NCBI GenBank assembly: GCA_017417055.1
Contig: JAFPZX010000134.1
Span: 46,712-110,711, forward strand
DNA: 64,000 bases
Direction of reading: 5' to 3'
Origin: Anaerolineaceae bacterium
Lineage (GTDB): Bacteria; Chloroflexota; Anaerolineae; Anaerolineales; Anaerolineaceae
Shown here: piece by piece, positions 35,176 through 44,246 of the stretch
Position numbering within the stretch: position 1 is the first letter of the stretch
Layout of the letters: each line of letters starts with the position of its first letter
Made by a program: the position numbers and the translations under genes
Notes under the pieces: model-generated
What the model saw: the letters and a program-made list of their open reading frames with translations, nothing else
Told to the model about the DNA's origin: nothing
Databases searched by the model: none

Positions 35176-36447
35176 TCATCCTCCATTTGATTCGATTTCC
35201 CAATAAAGGCGGGGACGAATCATTCCGGTTCTGGGCTCCGGCCATTGAGTACCCGGCGCACCGGTACCGTTTACATTAAATACCAATGCCTGTTCATCAT
35301 GAAAGTATGTTCTTATTTTGAAAATACTGGCGTTTACACCAATAACAAACCGGCCTTCATTCAAAAAATCTGCCGGAAGTGTACAACGACTGATATATTT
35401 ACCCGCTTTTCTGATACTGAATTTCTCATAATTTTCATGATCATCAACATCGAATGAAGTCAATATAAATTCACCCCGAGTACTTATGATATATAAACCT
35501 ACTCGCAGACCAGAAATATCTTCATCTATTTGATATTCAAACTCAATATAAGCTGGTTCTGTTGAACGAATTGTATCTGAGACTAAACCAGTGTTTGATA
35601 AAACTCTTATACGAATTGGATGGAAAGGCGCTGGATTTTTCTCTAATTCATCCTCTTTCCATTCCCGCTGGCCTTCCTGAGAAAAACCTTGTGAAAGATA
35701 ATAATCAACAGCATCCGCAGTTGGAGCCTGCATGGCTACTTTGCCTTTTTCCAATACCAACGTTTGATCGGTAAGCCGCATGATAGCAGACATGTTGTGA
35801 CTTACAAATAAAACGGTTCTGCCCTGATTCGCTACATCACTCATTTTTCCAAGACATTTCCGCTGAAATTCCGCATCACCAACGGCTAACACTTCATCAA
35901 CGACAAGAATTTCCGGTTCCAGATGTGCAGCGACAGAAAAAGCAAGACGAAGATACATTCCACTCGAATAGCGCTTTACGGGTGTATCAACAAATTTTTC
36001 TACTTCTGAAAAAGCTATAATCTCATCCATCTTCTTTTCGATTTCAGAGCGCTTCATGCCAAGAATAGCACCATTCAGGAATATGTTTTCCCGTCCTGTC
36101 AATTCCGGATGAAAACCGGTGCCTACCTCAAGCAATGATCCAACTCTCCCCCGGATAACAGCATTCCCTTCAGTTGGTTCGGTTACGCGAGAAAGAATTT
36201 TCAGTAAAGTGCTTTTTCCTGCACCGTTTCTACCTATAATTCCAATCGCTTTTCCTTCTTCTACCTTGAAATTTACATCTTGTAAAGCCCAGAACGAATT
36301 ATTTTCGTCCATTTTTTTATAAATTCGATCTTTTGGATTATGTACCAATCCTGTAAGGGTTTCACGCAGCGTATTGTATTGTTTAGACGTAACGCCTATT
36401 CTATATCTCTTACCTATGTGATTTACTTCAACTGAATAGTGTGCCAC
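35176..36447 (-). CDS. wzt: Polysaccharide ABC exporter ATPase with Wzt-type C-terminal domain
   Basis: ATPase of a Wzm/Wzt (or TagGH) exporter, 423 residues. Walker A IGIIGRNGAGKSTLLKIL, signature YSSGMYLRLAFSVAAH, Walker B ILVVDEVLAVGD and the H-loop FVSHNMSAI are all present. After about residue 265 there is a beta-sandwich extension typical of Wzt proteins that recognise the glycan's terminal cap before export. A GTG start with GAGGGG close upstream. It is the second gene of the locus, ten bases after the permease. Confidence 0.93.
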   Translation of the reverse strand: MAHYSVEVNHIGKRYRIGVTSKQYNTLRETLTGLVHNPKDRIYKKMDENNSFWALQDVNFKVEEGKAIGIIGRNGAGKSTLLKILSRVTEPTEGNAVIRGRVGSLLEVGTGFHPELTGRENIFLNGAILGMKRSEIEKKMDEIIAFSEVEKFVDTPVKRYSSGMYLRLAFSVAAHLEPEILVVDEVLAVGDAEFQRKCLGKMSDVANQGRTVLFVSHNMSAIMRLTDQTLVLEKGKVAMQAPTADAVDYYLSQGFSQEGQREWKEDELEKNPAPFHPIRIRVLSNTGLVSDTIRSTEPAYIEFEYQIDEDISGLRVGLYIISTRGEFILTSFDVDDHENYEKFSIRKAGKYISRCTLPADFLNEGRFVIGVNASIFKIRTYFHDEQALVFNVNGTGAPGTQWPEPRTGMIRPRLYWEIESNGG

Positions 36448-36457
36448 TTGCCCCTCG

Positions 36458-37303
36458 CTAAATTAAGTCGGCAAATTGTTTTTCCATGTGTCGGAAATAA
36501 AACAGTCCGCCAAAAAGAATCAGCAGCGAAATAAGTGAACTAAAAATCATACTTTGAATAGGAATTTCAGTGTATATTCCCAAAAAAGCAGATCGGAATC
36601 CGTTCACAACGCCAACCATAGGGTTCAAATTATAAATAAATGCCCATTTTGGATCGGAAATAAGAGATGCCCCATAGGCAATTGGTGTAATATACATCCA
36701 AATTTGACTGACAAATGGTACAACAATACCGACATCACGATAAAGAACATCTAACGCTGAAAACCATAAACTTACACCCAGAGAAGTAATAATAGTAAGC
36801 AAAAGATAATAAGGAATCAGCAAGATATAGATATTAACATGATACCCATAAATAATCATCATCACGATCAGTATTGGCAGTGCTACAAAAAAATCAACAA
36901 CACTGGCAAGTATACTTGACATTGGCAGAATCACACGTGGAAAATAGATTTTTGTAATCATATTCCGGTTTGCGACAAGCGATTTACTCGCAGTACGCAT
37001 TGAATTCTCAAACAATTGCCAGGGCATTAGTCCGGCGATAGAAAACAACGGATACGGGATTCCGTCTGAAGGGACTTTTGCAAGACCACCAAAGAAAATA
37101 GAAAACACCACCATGGTCATTAACGGCTGAATCACAGCCCAGGCTACACCTAATATTGTCTGTTTGTAGCGAACTTTCAAATCCCTCCATGTAAGGAAGA
37201 ATATCAATTCCCTGTACATAAACAATTCTTTGAAATTAACCATTTTCCAGCCTTTTGTCGGTTGGATTACAGTTTGAATGGTTTCTGTTTTCACTGCGTT
37301 CAC
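36458..37303 (-). CDS. wzm: Polysaccharide ABC exporter permease
   Basis: ABC2-type permease of 281 residues with six membrane helices. FFLTWRDLKVRYKQTILGVAWAVIQP at the N-terminus, FGGLAKVPSDGIPYPLF and FENSMRTASKSLVANRNMITKIYFPR are signature loops of the Wzm/TagG group. It pairs with the ATPase downstream. GTG start with a poor ribosome binding site. First gene of the eleven-gene glycan locus. Confidence 0.93.
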   Translation of the reverse strand: MNAVKTETIQTVIQPTKGWKMVNFKELFMYRELIFFLTWRDLKVRYKQTILGVAWAVIQPLMTMVVFSIFFGGLAKVPSDGIPYPLFSIAGLMPWQLFENSMRTASKSLVANRNMITKIYFPRVILPMSSILASVVDFFVALPILIVMMIIYGYHVNIYILLIPYYLLLTIITSLGVSLWFSALDVLYRDVGIVVPFVSQIWMYITPIAYGASLISDPKWAFIYNLNPMVGVVNGFRSAFLGIYTEIPIQSMIFSSLISLLILFGGLFYFRHMEKQFADLI

Positions 37304-37488
37304 GTCTTTATCCAGTCTTTAATCATTTTATTGATTAGAATCTAATAATTATTCTCTTTTAATTTTATTGGTTCCTGATATATCAAATCGATATCTCTAT
37401 CTATTAATGTCGTAAAATTATTATCATGATCTTCAAGAACCCCAATTTTTTTTTCAAACAGTTCAATTTACAAATTTCACAGATAATC
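37304..37488. promoter_or_regulatory. AT-rich gap upstream of the glycan locus
   Basis: No gene is visible in 185 bases between wzm and the winged-helix gene. The minus-strand sequence is very AT-rich with dyad-like TTAGATTCTAA (around 37336-37346). It should hold the locus promoter unless transcription continues from the regulator gene. No clear terminator separates them. Confidence 0.3.
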
Positions 37489-37836
37489 TCACAAAAAACA
37501 GAGGAAATTTTTATTTTTTATCATCGTAAATATATATATTGAACTAATTTCCTCTCTTATTTCGCGATATATCGTCATTGATTCGAAAATGTAATCTTTT
37601 ATTAATTCACTTTTGCGGAAAATTCCTTTTGGAGTTATGCTATATTTCAATCTGCGCTTTTCACTGCGCTGGACTTTTATAAATTTGGACTCAAACAGCC
37701 ACTTGATATGCAGGTCAATAGAACCAACAGCTGCATTTATATTTTGAGCAATGGAAGCCTGTGCTGTATCAGGATTTTTTTCAATCTCGTCAATTATGAA
37801 GAGATCATGCTTTGAGGTATAGGCTGGCGTTTTCAT
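37489..37836 (-). CDS. Winged-helix regulator, EPS-associated MarR-like
   Basis: A 115-residue DNA-binding protein. Helix-turn-helix region DTAQASIAQNINAAVGSIDL, a wing with RSEKRRLKYSITPKGIFRK, and a C-terminal helix. This outline matches the small MarR-like regulators often found at the head of exopolysaccharide loci. It stands just upstream of wzm, so it probably controls the glycan locus. The last residues (IKNKNFLCFL) are not conserved-looking. Confidence 0.75.
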   Translation of the reverse strand: MKTPAYTSKHDLFIIDEIEKNPDTAQASIAQNINAAVGSIDLHIKWLFESKFIKVQRSEKRRLKYSITPKGIFRKSELIKDYIFESMTIYREIREEISSIYIFTMIKNKNFLCFL

Positions 37837-37884
37837 CGCAAAATTAAAAAGTCCTAAATTCCCATATTAAAATTCAATTGCTGA

Positions 37885-37913
37885 ATTATACTCATAAAGC
37901 GAAAAAAAGTCAA
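37885..37913 (-). promoter_or_regulatory. Promoter of the winged-helix gene
   Basis: On the minus strand TTGACT (37913-37908), a 17-bp spacer and TATAAT (37890-37885) make a near-consensus promoter about 50 bases before the regulator ATG. It lies back to back with the trmFO promoter. Confidence 0.8.
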
Positions 37914-37979
37914 CACAAGGTAGTTGTTTGACAATTTTTCCTTACAATTTCGTAAATAATCGTAATTAAATAATTTAGA

Positions 37980-37994
37980 TGATACAATTAAGTA
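37980..37994 (+). promoter_or_regulatory. Extended -10 promoter of trmFO
   Basis: TGATACAAT (37980-37988) is an extended -10 ending six bases before the trmFO ATG. There is no ribosome binding site, so the transcript may be leaderless. A further TTGACA at 37928-37933 could belong to an upstream promoter. Confidence 0.5.
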
Positions 37995-39356
37995 ATGGAA
38001 GAAAAAAAAGAAACACTAACAATTATCGGTGCCGGTTTGGCAGGATGTGAGGCTGCATGGCAGGCAGCCAACAGAGGAATTTCTGTTTCACTTTATGAAA
38101 TGCGTCCGGAAGTTTCTACCGGCGCTCACACCGGCGGAGATTTAGGTGAACTTGTCTGCTCCAATTCGCTCGGTTCCAACCTGAAAGACCGAGCTTCCGG
38201 TGTTCTGAAAGAGGAACTTAGGTTAGCCGGATCATTACTTGTAAATTGTGCTGAAACCGCCGCAGTTCCGGCAGGAAACGCTTTGGCTGTCGACCGAAAA
38301 ATCTTTTCCCGTGAAATCGAAAAACATATAATAAATCATCCGAACATTACATTGATCCGCAAGGAAGTTCGAAAAATTCCGGATGACGGAACGGTAATTA
38401 TCGCTTCCGGCCCACTAAGTTCGCCGGCAATTTCTGACGAAATCAAACGATTATGCGGTACTAATAATTTATTCTTCTTTGACGCGATAGCACCTATCGT
38501 TGAACATTCATCGATCAATTTGAACATTGCTTATGAAGGTTCAAGATACAGCAAAGATCCCGACGACACTGGGGATTACATCAACTGTCCATTTACCAAG
38601 GAAGAATATGAGACTTTTGTTGAAGCCTTGGTTAATGCAGAACGAATCCCATTAAAGAGTTTCGAAGAAGCAATCAATTCTGGAGTTACTGCTGGAAAAA
38701 AGACCTTCTTTGAAGGATGCCTGCCTGTTGAAGTTCTTGCAGCAAGATCAGTTCAGTCTTTGGCTTTTGGACCGATGCGTCCTGTCGGTTTGATCGACCC
38801 CCGGACAGGAAAACGGCCATGGGCAGTTTTGCAACTGAGACAGGACAATTTGTCCGGAAGTTTATATAATCTTGTCGGTTTTCAGACGAATCTTTTACAA
38901 AAAGAGCAGGAACGTGTATTCAGAATGATTCCCGGACTTGAAAATGCGCAGTTTATTCGTTATGGACAAATGCATCGAAATACTTATATCTGCGCACCAG
39001 GGGTCTTGAATGCCTCACTGCAGATGATTAACCACCCTTCAGTCTTTTTTGCAGGACAGCTTTGTGGTGTTGAAGGGTATATGGGAAATATTGCTGCGGG
39101 ACTTTTAGCTGGTATTAACGCGGCTCGTCAGATCAAAGGAGATGATTTGCTTGTTCTGCCAAAAGAAATGATCTCAGGAGCTCTTTTCCATTACATTTCA
39201 ACCGCAGAAGCAAAGCACTTCCAGCCAATGAAGGCAAATTTTGGAATTCTCCCACCGCTATCTGAAAAAATTCGCTCGAAAAGAGAACGATACGTGAAAT
39301 ATTCTGAAAGAGCTTTAGAAAATGCCGCCTTATTTTTCAAAGAGAATGATTGTTGA
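37995..39356 (+). CDS. trmFO: Methylenetetrahydrofolate-tRNA (uracil-54-C5) methyltransferase
   Basis: Flavin- and folate-dependent enzyme that makes ribothymidine at position 54 of tRNA. The 453 residues fit the family. Motifs: FAD site IIGAGLAGCEAAWQAANRG, LYEMRPEVSTGAHTGGDLGE, LVCSNSLGSN with its conserved Cys, INCPFTKEEYE, FEGCLPVEVLAARS and GQLCGVEGYMGNIAAGL. Monocistronic. This folate-type enzyme occurs in Gram-positives, Chloroflexota and some other phyla in place of SAM-dependent TrmA. Confidence 0.96.
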   Translation: MEEKKETLTIIGAGLAGCEAAWQAANRGISVSLYEMRPEVSTGAHTGGDLGELVCSNSLGSNLKDRASGVLKEELRLAGSLLVNCAETAAVPAGNALAVDRKIFSREIEKHIINHPNITLIRKEVRKIPDDGTVIIASGPLSSPAISDEIKRLCGTNNLFFFDAIAPIVEHSSINLNIAYEGSRYSKDPDDTGDYINCPFTKEEYETFVEALVNAERIPLKSFEEAINSGVTAGKKTFFEGCLPVEVLAARSVQSLAFGPMRPVGLIDPRTGKRPWAVLQLRQDNLSGSLYNLVGFQTNLLQKEQERVFRMIPGLENAQFIRYGQMHRNTYICAPGVLNASLQMINHPSVFFAGQLCGVEGYMGNIAAGLLAGINAARQIKGDDLLVLPKEMISGALFHYISTAEAKHFQPMKANFGILPPLSEKIRSKRERYVKYSERALENAALFFKENDC

Positions 39357-39567
39357 GTCGGATGACGACAAATTTCATCGGATAATGTATCTATTCAGGT
39401 AAGAATACGTTCGAAAAACCTCTTCAGCGTCGATTTACAGGGGAACATTTTGCACGGAATACAAAATTTATCGTTATATAAAACAATAAATTACTTAATT
39501 TTTTTGTGTCTTCTTGTTCTGGACAGTTATAATAAATAAAAAAAATCAGAAAGGATTGTTTAAATAA

Positions 39568-39780
39568 ATGGATGATAACGTACAGGGAACAGTAAAATGG
39601 TTCAACACGAATAAAGGTTTTGGATTTTTACTAACCGAAGACGGCAGGGAAGTCTTTGTACATTACACAGACATACTTACCGATGGTTTCCGTAATTTAT
39701 CAGAAGGCGAATCGGTTCGATTCACAATAACAAATACAGGGAAAGGACTTCGAGCAACCAAAGTAATCCGGTCAGAATAA
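39568..39780 (+). CDS. csp: Cold shock domain protein
   Basis: A 70-residue single-stranded nucleic acid-binding OB-fold. RNP1 is KGFGFLLTED and RNP2 is VFVHYTDI; the N-terminus QGTVKWFNTNKG is canonical, though RNP1 departs from KGYGFI. It acts as an RNA chaperone. A TATAAT box at 39528-39533 and AGAAAGGA precede it, the 200 bases upstream being otherwise empty. Its 3' end overlaps the convergent GlsB-type gene by nine bases. Confidence 0.92.
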   Translation: MDDNVQGTVKWFNTNKGFGFLLTEDGREVFVHYTDILTDGFRNLSEGESVRFTITNTGKGLRATKVIRSE

Positions 39781-40032
39781 CGGACGGCTGACCATACTGC
39801 CAATCAGGAGAAAAATAAAACTGATTATGGTTCCCCACCCCAAATTAATAACGCCTACCTGGATTAACTCCCTGCCAATGACATTCCCAATGAATTGTCC
39901 AGCAAAAAATCCACCTGTCGCGATAACCATATCCATTATCATCATAAAAAAATTCCCGCCTGTAATCAAATGAAACAGACAGCCGTAAAATGAAGAAAGA
40001 ATTAGAATGAATAAAATTGCCTGAATTGTCAT
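39772..40032 (-). CDS. GlsB/YeaQ/YmgE family membrane protein
   Basis: Eighty-six residues with three hydrophobic segments. The pattern GGFFAGQFIGNVIGRELIQVG followed by LGWGTIISFIFLLIGS is typical of the transglycosylase-associated/GlsB family, whose function is not settled. It converges on csp with a nine-base overlap of coding ends, and no terminator lies between them. Confidence 0.7.
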   Translation of the reverse strand: MTIQAILFILILSSFYGCLFHLITGGNFFMMIMDMVIATGGFFAGQFIGNVIGRELIQVGVINLGWGTIISFIFLLIGSMVSRPLF

Positions 40033-40265
40033 TTATACCTATATCCAAGCCGGTATTCCGGTCTATATCAAGTATTATAATTCAAATTTAGACTTGGCAC
40101 ATAAAAACAAGATTTATTACACAGGTATAAAAGAAACCTTGACACTATGAGAAAAGCCAGCATTAGTTTAAGCTTTTTATTGTTAATGATATTTTTTTGA
40201 TTAAATAACTTTTTTACCTATTGAAGGTTAGCTATAAATTTATAAAAATTGTAAAAAGAGGAACA

Positions 40266-41201
40266 GTGGAGACTGTCATAGCAAAACTAATTCCAATTTT
40301 CATATTGGCATTGATAGGTTTTTTTGCAGGAAAACTGAAACTACTGCCTGAAAACACAAGTGACGCATTGTGTACCTTTTTATTTTATTTCAGTGCTCCT
40401 GCTGTTTCTTTTGTTAATATTGTTACATCCGATATAGAGACTGTTTTCAATTTACGTTATGCTTTAGCTCTGATTGTTTTCGAAATGAGCGTATTTTGTC
40501 TCCTGCTATTATTCTACAAAAAAATTTTTAATCTCGAAGGCTCTAACCTAATTGTACACAGTCTTTGCAGCTTTTATGGAAACATCTCTTACGTAGGAAT
40601 TCCAGTTTTCCTGACATTATTTAATAACGTAATTCCGAATGTAATCACCATTCTTGTTCATGGTATTCTTACCTTTCCCCTGATGATTTTCCTTCTTGAT
40701 ATATTTTCCGGTTCAAAATCGAAAAAAGGTGCCTCACACGCAATAAAAAGCGCTATCAAAAACCCAAATATTTTTATTCCGCTGATAGGCGCATTGCTGC
40801 TTTACCTGAAAATATCCGTTCCCAAAGTAATCATAGATACTGCAGATCTTTTAGGCAAACCAACCACAACAGCAGGTATGTTTGCCCTTGGACTTACTTG
40901 TGCCCAATCGAAAGAAAAAATAGCATCGCCAAAAATTTTCTTCAATGCGCTGCTCAGTGCAGTCATTAAACTTGTATTTTGCCCACTCGCCGCATGGTTC
41001 ATCGGTAAATATATCTTTGCACTGGATCAATGGTGGCTCAATGCCCTCGTAATTATCGCAATGCTTCCCGCCGCATTGAATGATTACATTCTCAGTCAGC
41101 GCTATCACGCTGATGAAACCTACGCAAGTATGGCAGTTTTACTTTCGAATTTACTATTTTCCGTTACAATAAGTTTGTATATTTTATTCATTGGGTTATA
41201 A
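40266..41201 (+). CDS. AEC family transporter (auxin efflux carrier type)
   Basis: Membrane carrier with about ten helices, 311 residues from a GTG at 40266 with AGAGGA just upstream; a TTG at 40221 lacks support. Family marks: IPIFILALIGFFAGKLKLLPE, the start of a second half NPNIFIPLIGALLLYLKISV, GMFALGLTCAQ and MLPAALNDYILSQRYHAD. Members export or exchange small organic acids such as malate; the substrate here is unknown. The next gene follows by 19 bases. Confidence 0.88.
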   Translation: METVIAKLIPIFILALIGFFAGKLKLLPENTSDALCTFLFYFSAPAVSFVNIVTSDIETVFNLRYALALIVFEMSVFCLLLLFYKKIFNLEGSNLIVHSLCSFYGNISYVGIPVFLTLFNNVIPNVITILVHGILTFPLMIFLLDIFSGSKSKKGASHAIKSAIKNPNIFIPLIGALLLYLKISVPKVIIDTADLLGKPTTTAGMFALGLTCAQSKEKIASPKIFFNALLSAVIKLVFCPLAAWFIGKYIFALDQWWLNALVIIAMLPAALNDYILSQRYHADETYASMAVLLSNLLFSVTISLYILFIGL

Positions 41202-41220
41202 TAAAAAATTGAGGTGACTT

Positions 41221-41793
41221 ATGGCAGAATTCTTTAACAATATCAATGCTGAAATTAACTGGTATCTTTCACTTGAAAAAGCAGACTTTCTTGGAGTTAC
41301 TGCGTTTCTAATTTGTATCATAGGCTTTATTTGCCTAATTGTCCGGCTGATCATAAGACTTGTAAAATCATATCAGAAACCTCCGCTCAGCATTTCATTT
41401 AAAATAGAAGATGCTGTTCTGGAATCTTTCAGAAAAAAAAGTTTTGTTACTTTCGATTTATATTTGCAAAATACAGGCCGACGACCAATTGAAATCAGCA
41501 GAGTTGGCTTTGTAATGTCAGACGGATCTGAAAAAACTTTTTATCAGGAACCGCACGTTATCAAAGCTCCGGACAGATTGACTCTTGATCCGGGAGAAGA
41601 AGCGTTTTACGATGATTGCGATTTGTATTATTGTTTGAGTGAGCGGCCGCCCTATTATAAAAAGGTAACAGGACTGTTCGCAGATATAAAAGGATATCCG
41701 CGTTTTACAAAAGTTGCGGATATTCCGGCGGTAATAAATGACCAGGCGATTCGGCAAATGCTTACCGATCAAAAAGGCGTAAACGGATTTTGA
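41221..41793 (+). CDS. Single-pass membrane protein, unknown
   Basis: A 190-residue protein with one N-terminal membrane helix (LGVTAFLICIIGFICLIVRL) and a soluble beta-rich domain (SISFKIEDAV, FVTFDLYLQNTGRRPIEISR, DRLTLDPGEEAFYDD) that looks like an immunoglobulin-like sandwich. No family name can be given. A GAGGTGA ribosome binding site supports the start. Probably co-transcribed with the AEC transporter; a perfect terminator follows. Confidence 0.7.
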   Translation: MAEFFNNINAEINWYLSLEKADFLGVTAFLICIIGFICLIVRLIIRLVKSYQKPPLSISFKIEDAVLESFRKKSFVTFDLYLQNTGRRPIEISRVGFVMSDGSEKTFYQEPHVIKAPDRLTLDPGEEAFYDDCDLYYCLSERPPYYKKVTGLFADIKGYPRFTKVADIPAVINDQAIRQMLTDQKGVNGF

Positions 41794-41800
41794 TTTTTAT

Positions 41801-41833
41801 TCCCATGTCAATTTTTACGACATGGGATTTCTT
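41801..41833 (+). terminator. Rho-independent terminator
   Basis: TCCCATGTC (41801-41809) and GACATGGGA (41819-41827) form a perfect 9-bp stem followed by TTTCTTT. Ends the AEC transporter transcript. Confidence 0.85.
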
Positions 41834-42018
41834 TACACAAATTAATAAATTTGTTGGGAAAATAATTCAATATTACAAAGTTGTCATATAATTGATTTTG
41901 TGTAAAACAATTATTTGCTTTTGTATATTTGATTTATACGCAAATAATTTCTTAAAACCATCTTTCCTCTTTGGTTTTCTTTAAGAGGCAGCAAATTTCA
42001 TAAAATGAAGGGGGTTTT

Positions 42019-42858
42019 ATGATTAGAATATTCGGAGATACTACCAGTGGCATGACACTCGAACAAGCGAAAGATCTTGGCATTGAATATATTCCACAAC
42101 TGGTGATTTTTGGTGAAGAGACTTATCGTGACGATACTGAAATTGACAGTGCCACTTTTGTGAGAAAACTGAAAGAATCCACACAACTTCCAAAAACTGC
42201 AGCACCACCGCCGTCTCTATATACACCGATTTATCAGGATATGCTTGAAAAAGGAGACAGTGGTATTATTATTTGCCCATCTTCACAATTAAGTGGAACA
42301 GTTCGCAGCGCCTTGACTGCGCTGGAAGACTATCCGGATCTTGATGTTCGCGTGATCGACTCAAAACAAATCGGCAGTATACAGGCGGAATTACTCAAAA
42401 TGGCAAAACAATGGGCTGACGAAGGAAAATCTCTGGATGAAATTGAAAACCTTGTAAATGAAAAAATTGCTCATGCGAAAATTTATGCAGTTGTAGATAC
42501 GCTTGAATATCTTTATAAAGGAGGACGAATTGGAGGAGCATCCAAACTTTTGGGAGACGTTCTTCAGATAAAACCCATCCTTTCTATAGTAAATGGCCGC
42601 GTTGAATCTTTTGAAAAACAGCGTACCAAGAAAAAAGCATTAGCTCGTTTGGTTGAACTTGTTGAAACAGAATGTAAAGATTACAAAGAAGGACATTTTT
42701 CTTTCAGTACTACAGCAGACAACCCTGATATTCCATTTCTTGAAAACGAATTCAAAACAAAATTTGGCGCAGCAAATATTCCATGTCTGAATTTACCTCC
42801 TGCAATTATGGTTCATGCAGGTCCTGCTACGATCATTGTAAGCTTTTTTTCGGAATAA
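42019..42858 (+). CDS. DegV family fatty acid-binding protein
   Basis: A 279-residue protein of the DegV/FakB fold, which binds fatty acids and presents them to the FakA kinase in Gram-positives. Motifs: FGDTTSGMTLEQAKDLGI (the usual D-S/T-x-x loop), TAAPPPSLYTPIYQDMLEKG, ICPSSQLSGTVRSA, VIDSKQIG, and the ligand loop KGGRIGGASKLLGDVLQIKP. AAGGGGG precedes the start. FakA is not in the window. Confidence 0.9.
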   Translation: MIRIFGDTTSGMTLEQAKDLGIEYIPQLVIFGEETYRDDTEIDSATFVRKLKESTQLPKTAAPPPSLYTPIYQDMLEKGDSGIIICPSSQLSGTVRSALTALEDYPDLDVRVIDSKQIGSIQAELLKMAKQWADEGKSLDEIENLVNEKIAHAKIYAVVDTLEYLYKGGRIGGASKLLGDVLQIKPILSIVNGRVESFEKQRTKKKALARLVELVETECKDYKEGHFSFSTTADNPDIPFLENEFKTKFGAANIPCLNLPPAIMVHAGPATIIVSFFSE

Positions 42859-42891
42859 AACTTTTTATAGTATAAATACAGAAAAGTATTC

Positions 42892-42926
42892 ATCAGGGAA
42901 ATTTAAAATTTCCCTGATATTTTTTA
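42892..42926 (+). terminator. Rho-independent terminator after degV
   Basis: ATCAGGGAAAT (42892-42902) pairs perfectly with ATTTCCCTGAT (42908-42918) and is followed by ATTTTTT. Confidence 0.85.
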
Positions 42927-43001
42927 AATTACCTATTGATTTTTTCAAAAAAGAGTGTATTCTCTATTAGTAGAAAAATGACTGAGGGATAAAAAAAATT
43001 T

Positions 43002-44225
43002 ATGGAAGAAGAATTAATCAACATGAATACTGAAGAATATGAAAATGATTCCGCCATTTCACAGCTTATCGAGTATGGCCGGCAAAAATCGTTCGTCACC
43101 ATTGATGACATTCTTCGTTTTTTCCCCGATGCTGAACAAGATGTAGATCAGCTCGAGGAAGCCTTTGCGGCTTTAATGAATGCGGGAATACAATATACGG
43201 AGGAAACTCAATCAGATGACGTAGATGAAGAAGATCTTGACCTGTCTGATATCGATGAAGAAGATGAGGGAAACGCTATTGGTCTTTCCGATGATCTTTC
43301 TAATATTGACACTGACGACACGATTGGTCTTTATTTGAAAGAAGTTAGCCGCGTACCACTTCTAACTGCTGATGAAGAAGTAGAACTTGCACAGCGAATC
43401 GAAAAAGGAAGAATTTCCCGTGAAGAATTAGCACGTGTAAATGTCACACCGGAACGTCGATTGGAGCTGCGTAAAAACATAGAAGACAGCTGGGCTGCAC
43501 GTGATCATTTGATTACAGCTAACTCACGTTTGGTTATTTCTGTCGCTAAGAAATATATGGGGCGCGGTGTACCTTTTCTCGATTTAATCCAAGAAGGAAA
43601 TATTGGGTTGATTCGGGCAACCAAAAAATTTGACTATCGCCGCGGGCATAAATTCAGTACCTATGCAACCTGGTGGATTCGTCAGGCTGTAACCAGAGCT
43701 ATTGCGGATCAAGGCCGTACCATTCGTGTTCCTGTCCACATGGGTGACCAAATCAATAAACTGCTACGTTATCAGCATCAGCTGACACAGAAACTCGGAC
43801 GTGATCCATCCGTAGAAGAATTAGCAGCAGAACTTGATGTACCAATCAAAAAAGTTGAAAATATGATACAGGTTGCCAGACGTCCATTGTCGCTCGAAAC
43901 ACCTACAGATGATGAAGAGGATTCAGTATTAGGTGATTTTATAGAAGATGATGACGCTCCGGCTCCGGCAGACTCTGCCACATACAATTTATTAAAAGAG
44001 CATTTGCAGATTATCCTAAACGATCTACCGCCTCGTGAAGTAAGGATTCTGCAGCTTCGCTATGGCCTTCTGGACGGTCAAGCTTACACACTGGAAGAAG
44101 TAGGCAATAAAATGGGTGTGACTCGCGAAAGAGTCCGCCAAATTGAAGCTCAAGCGCTTTCCCGACTGCGACACCCTTCCGTGCAAAAAATACTTCGTGA
44201 TTACCTCCGGGATGATTTAAAATAA
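43002..44225 (+). CDS. sigA: Primary sigma factor SigA/RpoD
   Basis: Housekeeping sigma-70 factor of 407 residues, short because region 1.1 and the non-conserved insert are reduced. Region 1.2 ([21 protein letters not shown]), region 2 ([55 protein letters not shown]), region 3 ([12 protein letters not shown]) and region 4 ([20 protein letters not shown]) are all complete. An acidic linker (about residues 68-100) precedes region 1.2. It heads a run with the TPR protein and ndk. Confidence 0.97.
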   Translation: MEEELINMNTEEYENDSAISQLIEYGRQKSFVTIDDILRFFPDAEQDVDQLEEAFAALMNAGIQYTEETQSDDVDEEDLDLSDIDEEDEGNAIGLSDDLSNIDTDDTIGLYLKEVSRVPLLTADEEVELAQRIEKGRISREELARVNVTPERRLELRKNIEDSWAARDHLITANSRLVISVAKKYMGRGVPFLDLIQEGNIGLIRATKKFDYRRGHKFSTYATWWIRQAVTRAIADQGRTIRVPVHMGDQINKLLRYQHQLTQKLGRDPSVEELAAELDVPIKKVENMIQVARRPLSLETPTDDEEDSVLGDFIEDDDAPAPADSATYNLLKEHLQIILNDLPPREVRILQLRYGLLDGQAYTLEEVGNKMGVTRERVRQIEAQALSRLRHPSVQKILRDYLRDDLK

Positions 44226-44246
44226 TTTCATTCCGAAAGAGTCATA

